Shown here: piece after piece, positions 49,366 to 61,078 of the stretch
How the letters are laid out: the number at the start of each line of letters is the position of its first letter
How positions within the stretch are numbered: the first letter of the stretch is position 1
Origin: Plumapathes pennacea
Lineage: Eukaryota; Cnidaria; Anthozoa; Antipatharia; Myriopathidae
Direction: 5' to 3'
Length of the DNA: 64,000 bases
NCBI GenBank assembly: GCA_964036295.1
Contig: OZ038463.1
Coordinates: 34,735,295-34,799,294, forward strand
Made by a program: the position numbers and the translations under genes
Notes under the pieces: generated by a model
What the model saw: the letters and a program-made list of their open reading frames with translations, nothing else
The model's database searches: none
Told to the model about the DNA's origin: nothing

Positions 49366-49422
<57 letters not shown>
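49366..49422. repeat. (GA)n microsatellite
   Basis: About 28 GA units. A shorter, impure version lies at the matching place 36721-36742, showing that the two blocks are duplicates. Confidence 0.95.
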
Positions 49423-49428
<6 letters not shown>

Positions 49429-49624
49429 AGGCCCCGTGAGAATTGAACTTTGACTAAGTGGAATATGAATGAGTTGTACAGGCTTAAGATGATAAAAAGT
49501 TGGGACTTAATCCAACATTAGCTTAAACGTGCTTTGAACAACTGGCCCAGAGAAATAGTGTTACTTTTTTGCTACACTGGCGACACTGTTATGGAAACTT
49601 GACTTGAAATTGTTGTCACATGGG

Positions 49625-49898
49625 ATATCCGGGGGGGGGGGGGGGGGGGGGAGTTACTCCCATATATGAGCCATATATGTATGTTCTGTCCCAAAGGGTA
49701 TCATTTTCAGCATTTTAGTCTGAAATAGGGTATCAATTTTGAGCCTTTGGTCTGAAATAGAGTCAGATATTTTGATATTTGGTCTGAAAAACGGTCGAAA
49801 ATCGCAAATGTTGGTCTAAAATTGGTAAGGGTGTCAGTCCCTGGCGGCACACTCCCACCCAAAACTTTGAGGAATACCCCCCCCCCCCCCCCCCCCCA
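49625..49898. repeat. Dispersed repeat bounded by G-run and C-run
   Basis: A pure G-run (49631-49651) and C-run (49877-49897) form inverted ends around GGTATCATTTTCAGC and GGTCTGAAATAG motifs. Related to 29150-29560 in reverse. Confidence 0.7.
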
Positions 49899-50888
49899 AA
49901 AAAAAATATATATATATAATATTATAACAGTCTAAACCAGCCCTTAATATATTGAATCAGAAAATACAAGATGTACACCATTTCCGTATTAACGCAATTG
50001 TCCCAGCTCTCGGACGAAGAGCATACATAGCACTTTATGGCTTGACCTAGCGGAGATAACGCGTTCCATGATCAGTGATAGAGTCAGTTTTGTTCACGGT
50101 TCACTCAGTCTTTTGTGCTGTTTCGTTGTATATTTTTCCGTGTTCCTTTCTCCTAAACAGTGTCTTGACCAATATACAGGCCAAAGACTAAAAGTTAATA
50201 ATAACAATAAAAAATAGTAATTACTTTGCTGACGAGTCAAATGTGTTCTTCTTCGTTCCAAGTAACCTGTTACTAAAACATTACTATGACGTTCGAGCTC
50301 ATAAGCTGGGGCAGCCCGTCGGAGCTGACAGACAAATAAAGCGGCGAGAGAAAAATGTCCTCGAGTTTTAGCCAAATTTTGGTTGCTGTATGAATTTCCT
50401 TGTATCGCATAATTCCCTTGAGCGGAATGTCAATGAAGACTGAGACGCTCTTTTAATTTCTAACGAGTTTACTTCCAGTTAGACCGAAGATATTAACAAT
50501 CAGGTTTGACATGCATTTATCAACATATACTGATATACTGGGCATGCAAAGAGCACACGAATTCAACCGTTTCTCTCGCAAACTCAAAAATACAGATTCT
50601 CCCAGCCTGTAAAAAGAAAGTGTATGAATGATGTCGTGAGAACTGATAGTCTAATCAGATTTCATCTCTGAGCAAGGTATCAAAAGCAAAGTTACTAACC
50701 ATATGCTATACTTTAGTGCAGAAATCGAAGGAGAATTAAATTGAAATTAAAGTTGATCATTCTCGGGCAATGAAAGAGTTGACGTTTTCAGTTAGGGCTA
50801 TGAAATATATATATAAACCTTGGGAACGTCCAGTTCGTGATCAGAATATTGATGAAGGGTCGACGTCTACTACTTAAATAACAACGTA

Positions 50889-51020
50889 AGAGGGTTTCCG
50901 CCGTAAACTCGAGTAATTATCACAGAGGGTTTCCGCTGTAAACTCGAGTAATTATCACAGAGGGTTTCCGCTGTAAACTCGAGTAATTATCACAGAGGGT
51001 TTCCGCTGTGTTTACTCTCC
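50889..51020. repeat. 35-bp tandem repeat
   Basis: Units beginning AGAGGGTTTCCGC(T/C)GTAAAC start at 50889, 50924, 50959 and 50994, an exact 35-bp period. The unit is an expansion of the 3' end of the neighbouring small ORF (RDNY, LQRKPS). Confidence 0.9.
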
Positions 51021-51024
51021 CTTA

Positions 51025-51207
51025 CTAGTAATTATCACGGAAAACCGAAACAATTCTTGTACCCACACAATTTATTTGTGAGAATATTTTGCCACTTCCT
51101 TGAAGATTTTGATGCGAGACATCTTTCACTGTAACGCCGAAAGATAATTCACAAAACTCTCCGAGAAACAGGAGGACCAATATTCCTATCAAACTCTTAT
51201 TTTGCAA
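51025..51207 (-). other. Small exon-like ORF, copy 2
   Basis: Homologue of 46030-46245: hydrophobic LIGILVLLFLGEFCELSFG, then TVKDVSHQNLQGSGKIF, INCVGTRIVSVFRDNY and a stop. One Cys of copy 1 is replaced (HQN for HQC). It starts at a TTG, not ATG, with a stop just upstream, so a complete gene cannot be claimed. Confidence 0.3.
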
Positions 51208-53549
51208 TTATGTTAACGCACGCAATTATGTTAACTCACATCTTCCCTTACACTTCTTGACTATTTTCGGTGTTACTCATACATGATCATCTTACATAAT
51301 GAAACTAGGAAATTAACATAAATCACAGAAATAGTGCTTCATTTTCTGGTACAGGCTTTTTGCGTGGGTTGTTCGAATTTACAGCAGAAAACCTCTTAAT
51401 TATTATTTTTTGTCGAGTGATGTTTCTCATAGTGCAAATCAACCAATCAATCAGTTTGTGAGCCGATTATCAAACTAAGGGACACTCTTTCAATGACAAA
51501 TCAGAGTTGGTCATCTTTTTGTCGTGATGCTTTATGATATTGACGCAATTCACGAATTAACGAACAGACTTGTACTCGTTGTAGGCACAAATTCTGGGCA
51601 AAAAAACTGCTCCTTGCAGATCTTGGAATGCACAAAGAGGCCAAAAGATCGATAACAGTATTCATAACTAAGTTCTTACCGAGTCCAACAGTGGCAAGAA
51701 TCAAAGCAATGACAGCAACCTTCATCTTCGTTATTCGATGGTGCAGTAACAGGTTTTGTGGAGTACGCAGCTCAGCTCAGTGTTCTTCGCCAAAATTAAG
51801 TTTTATTTGTCACACCCTGAATAATGTCAAGACTAACAAAGCTATCAAAGAACAGCCAATCACCAATATTGGCAGTCAGCATGAAGGTCCTTGAGATCCT
51901 TGTCAGTCAATTAAATTTCTTTGTCTTCCTTCAATCAGTCAGAGAACAGATCGTGAGTGATGAGCGCATCACTGAAAAATTTTATAAGAGAACGCAAATG
52001 AAACTTGTATTGTAATAGATATAAAAATTTCCAATTCAGAGTGCGCCGAGTACAAGCAAAAAAAAAAAAGTCTGTACGATTAGCGCAAACCGTTACGCAT
52101 CACCGTGCGCTCAGTTGTGCGTGAATACACGCTTCTTTACTATAAGCTTTGGCGCGCGCGCAGTACACTTAAATAATAATAATACACTTGAAGCGATGAC
52201 GCACTTCAGTTGACATCCACTGTCTCGCATTCTTGCCTGCCGCAAAGTCTTCTACCCCAAGGCAAACCTTTGGCTCACAGATAAGGCGGAACCTGGAGGT
52301 CTCAGTCGGCTTAAAATGTGTAAAAAAGATGTGCATGAGGGAAGCGGGGACCTTGTTAAGCTTGGTGTGTAGACAAACAACATATTTCATAGAGTAAACA
52401 AGACAGGAGTTACCAATGATCTCGCGCGTCATTCCAGTGGGACAAAAAATGAATAGAATCAAGGAGGCGTGGGTTTCGGGTGGGGAGCATCGGAAATTTT
52501 CGTTTTAACCCCTAAGCCCTAAGAGGTACTAAAATACCAATAAACATACCAAGAAGTTATAGTTTTGGGAGTTTCCAGCTGAAAAGAACAGCCCATCAGT
52601 ATCGTTTACATTGCTGTGACTTCGGGAATGTGATCTAATGCAATAAAAGTAAAACCCGTGATGTTAACCCTTAAGAGGTGCGACGAGCATCCCCGTCCTT
52701 TTTCATATGGGAGTCCCACGGGCTCCGCACGCATGTACCAATAGCTGATCCGAAACTCGCACCCCCCACCCCTCCCCTCAAATTTTGCTAGCCATGTATA
52801 AAACGAATCGACTTATGACGCCGTAAAAGAATTGAAAGAGGGTGATTCGGGTTGTGGTGGCATAAAGAACCCGGCATATAAACAACGACATGACGAGGTT
52901 TATAATGCTGAATCATCATCTTTCCCGTGGTGGGATCCAGCAACGTAAAGCTTAATCTAAACATCCGTTGGTATGTGTGCTACGGTTTACGGTTTTGAAG
53001 TGATTGTTGCAAAATGCAGGGACAGGCAGCACCCTCTTCACAGATTGCATTAGCATTGAAATGCTGAAGTGAAAACTTGTACAAGGTGCATATCGTGCAT
53101 GAACGACGATGTCGTGTGTTGTTATTATAATAGTCTGAACCAGCCCTTATTATATTGAAACAGAAAACGCAAGATGTACACCATAACCGTGGAAAATAGA
53201 AACGATTAGAAGAACGTCGCAGTTCGCTATACACGATGTAGAAATAGCGCGATGTATGCATAGTGACACAAAAACAACAACGTATTATTGCTTACAAATG
53301 TGCTTTATTGGAAAACTTGCCGTGCAACTACAATAGAAACCTGCAAAAGCAGTTATCTTGTGAAAAAAAAAAACAAAACAAAACAAAACAAAAACCAAAA
53401 AAAAAACTGCAACTATCCCAAGCAGAAATTAATGCGAATGATTAAAAAACCTTGCTCCCAGTAGAAAAAAAGTACCGTTATTTATCGAGCTAATTGCTTC
53501 TTTCCGAGCGCTACATATGCTTGTTGGGAGACTGGGCTCAAGCCGTCAC

Positions 53550-56500
53550 TCACTGAAACAGTGCCAAGACAGCGCATGACAGGATCAGGATGCCGCTGAC
53601 CACAGGTGCTGCGCCTGCATTGCAGAGGTCTTTCTCGCAGCAGCTAGCTTTACATGTAGAATCTTTGGCATCCTTGCATGCTTTCATGGTTGTGTCCACA
53701 GCGTCGCAGAGTTTCTCGGTAGAGCAGGTTCGTGCGAAGCTTTTAGTTTCCAGTGCTCCCACTTTAAATTGCATCTCCATAGACATGCATCTGAATTTTT
53801 CAATAAAGATTTCTGTAAATGGCTGAACCAGCATCGTTGTGTAGAGACAAATACTGTACAAAGAAAACACAAGCACTAGCCGTGTAAAGTTTGGGCAAAA
53901 GTTACCTGTCAGAGCCAGATGGACAATCCTTTTCCTCATTTTTACACTTGTCCCAGCTCTCGGACGAAGAGCATACATAACACTTTATGGCTTGACCTAT
54001 TGGAGATAATTTCATGATCAGTGATCGAGTCTACTCTTCAGTGACACCGCGGAAATACGTTCTTGACGTCACTTCCGTTGGTCAGTGTTCGCCGCCATGG
54101 CTGTCTAACTTCTCATAAAACTCGAGTTAAAATCCCGCATTCGCAAACCTTATTTTTCTTGTGCAAAACTTATGCTATAGAAAATGCATGGCACTAGCTT
54201 GTAGTTGAGTGTCGAGTAATCGCATTGAGTTTCTTGTCTTTGGTTTTACGAGCGTTACATTTAACTACAAAATCTGTACTTGAATCCACCGGTTTTGTGC
54301 AATAACCGCTGACTCAAAAAGCAAGGTGACCGCACGATCGAAAAACGTATTTCCGCAGTGTCGTGCATGAAGAAAACTACCAACATGCACGATCCCTAAC
54401 TTTTCATGGAAAAGCCACAACTCAAAGACTGAGTTGAAAGTCGCCCCGGTTCTCCCATCAATTCGGTTAGTCAGCCGGGTTCACTGAGTCTTTTGTGCGG
54501 GTTTTCGTTGTTTAGTTTTCCGTTGCTGTGACGAATTCCTCCCTCCTTCTTGTCTTCACCAACATACAGACCAAAGACTAATACAATAGTTAATAATAAC
54601 AATAACTAATTTTGTCGCATGAAAACGCGACAGATGCTGGGGTTCAAGTTTATTGTGGAAACTATCCTCACGCATCATTAGAATTCTTAAATAGCAGTTT
54701 CTGGACTAGGGCAGGACTCCCAAGACTGATCAACTTCAATTTTCTCACCAGAAAAATGTCATACAGTATAGGGAACTTGGCCTTTGACACCTTGCTCAAA
54801 TGAAATCTGATTTAGAAACTACAAATTATAATTAAAACACTCATACACCAGTGCTTCAAAAGGTTGACATAATTTTGAGCTTGGTAGTGAAAGAGTCGGC
54901 CAGCAAAGCAACAGTAATGCATGACTTATCTCATTTTCGTGTACAGTCAGTTTTGCCGAGGCCACGATTAATCCAGCCTGCGCTTCATTACTTACCGATC
55001 TGTTTTTTCTTCTTCTAAAAGGCATTTCTTCCATCAGGCTTTCTGAATTTCCAGTCAGTCTGTTATATTTCAGAGCAGCTATTATCACCGAGGTTTTGGT
55101 AAATTCATGACGGTTGTTTGACAAGCCGGTATGTTAAAGTTGAAAAACTCGTAACAGCCGGGAGCGACTTCAGCTTGGCGAAATGTTTCTATCGTTTGAT
55201 TATGTTTGCTTTGTTTAGCTTAGTTTTCACCAGAAATAAAATTACTGTACACAACTGGAAGAAGAATGCGAAAGTGAATATAATTGAACAAAACCGCAAG
55301 GGCGCAATTACATGTCAACAAAAATCTCACATTACATATTTGAAAACTAAGCCAAAAATAAGAAAGGCTTCCAAACCGCTTGCACGTGAACATTATCCAA
55401 TCAAATGACAATATCCAATCAAATTAGATTTTTTTTTTTTTACTAAGATTTGATTTGGAATTTCCTTGTTTCGCATATTACCTTAGAATCGTTCAGTTCG
55501 TGATCAGAAATATCAATGAAGACTGAGACACCACTTTAAGTTGGACCGCAGATATCAACAATCAGCTTTGACATGCAGTTATCCCAATCAACATATGAGA
55601 TTTTCACTTAGAATACTGTGCAGGAAATTTTCTAATGCCGTGACAGGAAATTCTTTGCATTATTGTGATTTGAGTAGTCTGTAAGACAAGATCCTCCGAG
55701 CCAATGAGTGACTATGGGTGTGGTTAAATCTCAAGACAAAGTGAAAGGCAAGCGGATAGAGAGAGAGAGCTTTGTTGTTGTTCAGAGTAGTGAAAACATA
55801 CATCGAACTGTGATTATTGTGACCGTGTGAGTGTTCGTACTTCCGCACTTTGTGTTCTACACAGCTAGGCATGCAAAGACTGCATACGCATTCAACCGTG
55901 TTTCTCTCGCAAACTCAAAATACAGACTCCCAACCTTTAAAAAGAAAGTGTATGAGTGATCGTAGTGAGAACTGGTAGTTTAATCAGCTTTAGTTTCATC
56001 TCTGAGCAAGCTATCGAAAGCAAAGTTATTAACTGTATGCTTTACCCTAGTGGAAAAACTGAAGGAGAACATTGAAAGTAAATATGATCACTCTCGGGCA
56101 ATTAAAGGCTTTTAAAGGCGTTAAAACGATTTAAGTTTGGGCACTTATGAATTAAATATAAACCTTGGAGCACCTAGTTCGTGATCAGCATATCAATGAG
56201 GCTTAAAAATTCTGTTTTTGTTTTTTTTTTGTTGTTTTTTTTTTTTACATTGCATAGGCGAGAAGAATATCAGTGAAGGGAACAACACAACTGCTGCGAA
56301 AACAACCTTAATAATTTATTCCGTTTTCGTTTCAGTCAGGCTTCTTCTTGTGTGGTTCGACCAATGCAAGCCGTTTAAACTGTTATTTGACTCGTTATTT
56401 GGTGGCTATTAGCGCATCTAAGGTACACAGTGCGAACGCCCAGTTCGCGAGCAGAATATCTAATTTATTTCAACTGCGAGGTCCAGTCCACGAGATTACA

Positions 56501-57201
56501 AGGGACGCTACTTCGATAGCAGACTTAATCTTTTTTTTTTTTTTTTTTTTTTTTGTCGCCGTAATGTTTCTCATACTCAATGCATTTAAAACTGTCATGA
56601 TCACTATGGTCGTTATCTGGTGAGACCAATGCATTTGGGGCTGTTATTTTAAGTCGCTTACCTTGGGAACGCCCTTGTGCGCAGAACAGTCGTTGAATGG
56701 CCAACGCTGTCTACTTCAATAACAAATTGTGTTGACCATGCACTATAACTGTTAGCTAACTTATAACAAGGTACATTTAGTACATTCAGTACATTTTTCC
56801 AGCTTGGGTTTGGAAGACATTCTCGTGTAGCACGCTTGATAAACATGGTCATGTTCATATTCCTTCGTATTTCGATATTGCACGTAGGAAATGTAAGAGA
56901 TTGAAGACATCGAAGCTAGGGCGGAGAGACGTTAAACGCATTGACTTAAGACGTAGAATTATCGTGGCGGCGAGGTCTCTTATTCGAGCAGAGCAAACAG
57001 TAGCTTTATGATATTGACGCAATTCACGAATTAACGAACAGACTTGAACTCGTTGTGGGCACAAAGTCTGGGCAAAAAACTGTTGCTTGCAGATCTTGGG
57101 ATGCACAAGGAAACAAAAAGATCGATAACGGTATTCATAACTAAGTTCTTACCGAGTCCAACAGTGGCAAGAATCAACACAGCAATGACAGCGACCTTCA
57201 T
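53550..57201 (-). CDS. LU-domain GPI-anchored protein, copy D
   Basis: Exons 57153-57201 (signal MKVAVIAVLILATVGLG), 53906-53996 and 53550-53790; 126 residues. Exon 2 reads QAIKCYVCSSSESWDKC, then EEKDC. Exon 3 starts RCMSMEMQFKVGALETK, with RTC, KLC, KAC, TC and SCCEKDLCN and the same GPI-type tail. The signal for polyadenylation is at 53304-53309. Its intron carries the same inserted element as copy B, in the same place and orientation. The ORF running through exon 2 in another frame to 53978 is not the protein. Confidence 0.85.
54041..54455 (+). mobile_element. ACACCGCGGAAATA element, copy 3, in LU gene D
   Basis: Same insertion site and orientation as 38581-39023, with internal inverted repeats at 54044-54060 and about 54345-54362. 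The right end is eroded. Confidence 0.75.
54711..54898. mobile_element. CCTTTCACTCCCAAG-family fragment in LU gene D
   Basis: Duplicate of 39270-39452, in the same place relative to the LU gene, so duplicated with it. Confidence 0.65.
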
Positions 57202-57690
57202 CTTCGTTATTTTGCGGTGATAACAGGTTTTGTGAAGTACACAGTTCAGCTCAGTGTTCTTCGGCAGAATGAAGTTTTGTTTGTCACACCCTGAATAACG
57301 TCAAACATCGTGGACCAACAATGCTATCCAAAAACAGCCAATCAGAATTCATCACTTGAGCCTGGAGATTGGATTCGTTTCTGAGAGACAGCTGCTTGAG
57401 ATCCTTGTCAGTCAAATTGCTTCGACTTCCTTCAATCAGACGTCAAAGAACAGATCCAGTGTAAGCGCAGCACTGAATAATTGTGATAAAATAGAGCCCA
57501 GTCGCATTAGGGTGTTACTAAAAAGCGAAAGAAACACTAGTCCGTGTTTTAAAAACATCATGAAAACACCAGCCGGAAACCTGTTTACACAATCGCCTCA
57601 TCTGTCAGCAATTTGTCAAAACACCGCAGTTTATGGCGCGCCAAATGGTCCAAAAACAACTTTTTCTCATGCTACGTATTATTGACCGTA
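57202..57690. other. Right flank of the LU copy D duplication
   Basis: Carries the usual 5' flank of an LU first exon (AACAGGTTTTGTG, CAGCCAATCAGAATTCATCA) to about 57490, then repeat sequence with GGGTGTTACTAAAA also found at 60700-60716. No gene recognised. Confidence 0.5.
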
Positions 57691-58284
57691 TCGATAAACA
57701 TTACATACTTCAATGTTTATTTATACACCCCCCGGGGCCTGTCTGCATGCCATTAGTGCCCGAAATGCCACGTTAAAAATATGCTATTTAATATACTATG
57801 AAGAGTATATAATACGTTTCAATCAGAGCTATCACCTGAACTAGAATTATTAATATATTGTATATTTTTTGACTGGGGATCAGCCTTGCAAAGCAAAGCA
57901 AAGAAGAGACTAAGCATGTCTGTCTGTGTGCCAAGTGGTCCTCTGGAGTATATTAATTAGATCAACCCTTATCTTGACAGGGCACATTTGTGGGTGATTT
58001 GTGGGTGGCATCACAGGCGGTCTACACTTTGTAATAGTGCCTTACGTAGATGAGAGAGTGTTCCTCTGAATGTCCCCCGATATAAAAGTTCCATCCAAAG
58101 TTACGGACACTTTTTCCGCTTCCGCAAAGCGAGCGGTTCAGCTTTGATGGATTAAGTTCATGTACCTGGTAAATTTACGTGTCAACACTACATCACAAGT
58201 GTAACCGCGCACTGCTTCATGTTCACTTTTATATAGTAAGTAGTCTTCCACGCCGGCCGGAGTTCTACCGGCTATGTTTAAAAC

Positions 58285-58460
58285 CTGGAAGCGGGAACCC
58301 GGGAACCGGGAACCGGGAACGGGGAACCGGTAACCCGGGAACCGGGAACCCGGGAACCGGGAACCGGGAACCGGTAACCCGGGAATCGGGAACCGGGAAC
58401 CGGTAACCCGGGAACCCGGGAACCGGGAACCGGGAACCTGGGAACCGGGAACCGGGAAGC
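58285..58460. repeat. GGGAACC minisatellite
   Basis: Tandem GGGAACC/GGTAACCC units with inverted symmetry (GGTAACC, CCCGGG). Pro/Gly-rich ORFs on the minus strand here are by-products. Confidence 0.95.
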
Positions 58461-59020
58461 CAGTGACCGCTCATTACGCCTGTCTTTCGTTTCATCATCG
58501 CATAGTGCACGATGTCGGAGCAAACTGAAGGGTAAGCTAAGAAATATTCATCCTTTTGAGTCGTCCACAGTATACTTTTACTCACTGAAGATATTTTTAA
58601 TCCTTAGAGACAATGAAGTGGATCACGAAAGGGGGACGACATAACTGCATTGGTGCATACGGGTAGCTGGGGCGCTGTGTCGCAGAAGAGTGCGACAGAA
58701 CGCGAGACTTCTTTACCCAATACTCGCAACGACCAGAGTTGCGCTCCAACTGAATAAGCACGCCAGAATCGAAATTAACATTCAAGGAGGTTAACAATCT
58801 CCCAGAATGCACAGGTCACCTAAAACAGATGGATCTTCAGTGTTTTGAAATCGGTCGCTTCTTCGGATCAATCGGCCACAAGCCTCGATGAATTCATTCA
58901 TGTATTCTCTAGTTACCTTGGCACTTGCCATTATACCCTCGCGCTATGAGAATCCAAACAACAGAAAGCCGCACCACCCCAAAGGGAGGGAGGGTGGGGG
59001 ACTCGCGTAAAGTTGCAAGT

Positions 59021-59265
59021 CATCGATAGACTGTTTTGTGTGATCGATCGAGTTTTGTGCCATCGATCGAGTTTTGTGTCATCGATAGAGTTTTGTGCCA
59101 TCGATAGAGTCTTGTGCCATCGATAGTCTTGTGTCATCGATAAAGTTTTGTGCCATCGATAGAGTCTTGTGTCATCGATCGAGTTTTGTGCCATCAATCG
59201 AGTTTTGTGCCATCGATCAAGTTTTGTGTTATCAATCGAGTTGTGGTCATCGATCGAGTTGTGTG
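59021..59265. repeat. CATCGAT(C/A)GAGTTTTGTG minisatellite
   Basis: About 13 units of 17-22 bp, mostly 19 bp, each with an ATCGAT or ATCAAT core. No coding sense. Confidence 0.95.
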
Positions 59266-59324
59266 CCGAATAAATAAACATTGAAGTATGTAATGTTTAT
59301 CGATGGACCATTTGGCGCGCCATA

Positions 59325-60528
59325 GCTCTAGGTTTATAAATCGGCATTGTGGCAAGAATCACAACATTTCGTTGCTCACGTGGTATATTTAATTTGTTTC
59401 AGCGTAAACATAGAAAAGCGTTAACAAAGGTGTGCAAGGAAAGATTTCTTGCGGTATTTCGTTATTCTTGCAGATTTGCTATTAGTCATGCGTTACCTGT
59501 CGCGCGGCTAAAATTTGTACTTTTTTGTTTTGCACGACTGACGCGCAAGCCGCATGCTGCGCAGTTACGGGTAACACTAACGATCTGTTGACAGGTAGCT
59601 TCCGGCGAGAAAAAGAAAGATAAAATCCTTTCGTTTAAATATCTCGGGGAAAAAAATAGGTATCCAAATTTTGTTTTTAGAAACACAAGGTAAAACATGT
59701 GGTAATTTCGTTAAGCCAAAATATTGTTTTTCGAATCTGGCAAAGTCCGGAGGGTATCCTGATACCTTAAGTGTATAAACAAAAAGTACATTCCAAGCTT
59801 CAAAGTCATTCGTCTTTACGCAGGCGGCACCTGTAGAGTACAATGGCACAGGGGCGTAGCTAGCGATTTTGTAGCTGTACGCACAAAGAGACTAAGAGCC
59901 GGAGGCGCTCCTCTCTAGGGGGGTCTGCATGCTCCCCTAGAAAATTTTCAAATTTTGGCTCTTGGAAATGCCATTTCCTGCATTTTCCGTGGGATATTTC
60001 AATAAGTAAATACGTCAGTAAAACGAACCATTACAAATTCACAGTGATGTTAGCACTCGGTGCCACGTTTTAAAACGTGTAAACACAAGCAAGTAATAAC
60101 GCTCTTTCACCTCACAGAGATTTTGAAGGCGTTCTCTAGCAGTTTCGCACACTACAATACAAAAAAAAATGAAATGAATTCAAAATCAGCCAATTTAATG
60201 ATAAAAACGTCTCAGGCAATACAAAATTGTATTTTTGTCAGATTAAAAAATATTCTCCAGATTTCAGCTGTGCGCCCGTGCGTGTATGGTAGCTACGCCT
60301 TGAGTGGTGATTAATATTCGTACTAGATTATTCGTGTAGTTTGCGTGCGTATAGTGTACTGCGCGCCAAATCGTATTCACGCACAAGTGACGCACAATAT
60401 TGCGTGATATTTTCTGATTAGCAAGCAGACCATTGTTTCCTCAAGTTTCTTGCGTGCACTCAGGGCACTCTGAATTGGAAAATTTTGTGCCTATTGCAAT
60501 GCAAGCTTTTTTCGCGGCCTCTATGGCT
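59325..60528. other. Gene-free stretch right of the inverted-repeat segment
   Basis: Includes an array-flank fragment inverted near 59810-59830 (CTTCAAAGTCATTCGTCTTT) and AT-rich sequence. ORFs up to 90 codons show no family features. Confidence 0.5.
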
Positions 60529-60704
60529 CCGGTCGCACTCGTAACTTTAACGGCCTTAATATCAACATTTACATCATTTGAGGTGCAAACGGTGCTTGCC
60601 ATCAGAAAATAATATATGTCAGCAAGTTGCTACCAAACATTGAAGATGCCGCCGTATTGCTCTCGATGCTAATTTATTATCGACTAAACTTCCTAATGCG
60701 ACGG
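60529..60704. mobile_element. GGTCGCACT element, copy 3 (reversed)
   Basis: Begins CCGGTCGCACTCGTAACTTT and ends CGACTAAACTTCCTAATGCG; reverse complement of the copies at 11425 and 39897, with more substitutions. Confidence 0.75.
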
Positions 60705-61078
60705 GTGTTACTAAAACGCGAAACAGCGAAACAACGAAACAACGAAACAGCTAATTATTAACTAAAATTAACGGTAATAACTAATACCGAGATTATTACA
60801 GGGAAACAACTAAAATTTACTGCAATAGCTAATACCTATATATCTATATATGGTTTTAATCGATTGACTTGAAACTTGGCAAATATGTGAATCAATAAGG
60901 TGTCTCCGATTTTATTTCTTTTTTTTTTTCGTTCGGAAGATATGTCCGCTTTTGTCTTGCGCATAGCTAGAAATATGATCGGCCAACTTTAAAAGTCAAT
61001 AACTTTGTATATGGACAAGATATCAAAATTCGGAGATCATTGTGTTAACAGTAGGCTGAAACAATAAATAATCAAACC

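Larger units (their letters stand above)
49998..51725 (-). pseudogene. Truncated LU copy lacking exon 3
   Basis: Exon 1 at 51680-51725 has lost one codon (MKVAVIALILATVGLG). Exon 2 keeps only 49 of 91 bp (49998-50046: QAIKCYVCSSSESWD) and is then fused to sequence at 49921-49990 that matches the 3' flank of copy D (around 53127-53192). Exon 3 and the rest of exon 2 are therefore deleted and no protein with the CC...DLCN signature can be made. Confidence 0.8.
57691..59303. mobile_element. 1.6-kb segment between perfect 34-bp inverted repeats
   Basis: 57691-57724 and 59270-59303 are exact reverse complements. TGGCGCGCCAAATGGTCC just outside is also inverted (57633-57651 and 59304-59324). The inside holds two minisatellites and no ORF with family features. 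Best read as a non-autonomous element or a fold-back. Confidence 0.65.

Noticed and set aside
50889-51010. Regular 35-bp units as a CRISPR array
   Set aside because: Units are directly adjacent with no unique spacers, and the DNA is animal.
32596-57201. Calling the LU proteins three-finger toxins
   Set aside because: The C-terminal hydrophobic GPI-type tail, extra cysteine pair and genomic setting fit membrane-anchored LU proteins. Nothing supports a venom role.
58265-58585. Pro/Gly/Arg-rich 106-codon ORF on the minus strand
   Set aside because: By-product of the GGGAACC minisatellite.
59095-59277. Ser/Ile-rich ORFs on both strands
   Set aside because: By-products of the ATCGAT minisatellite.
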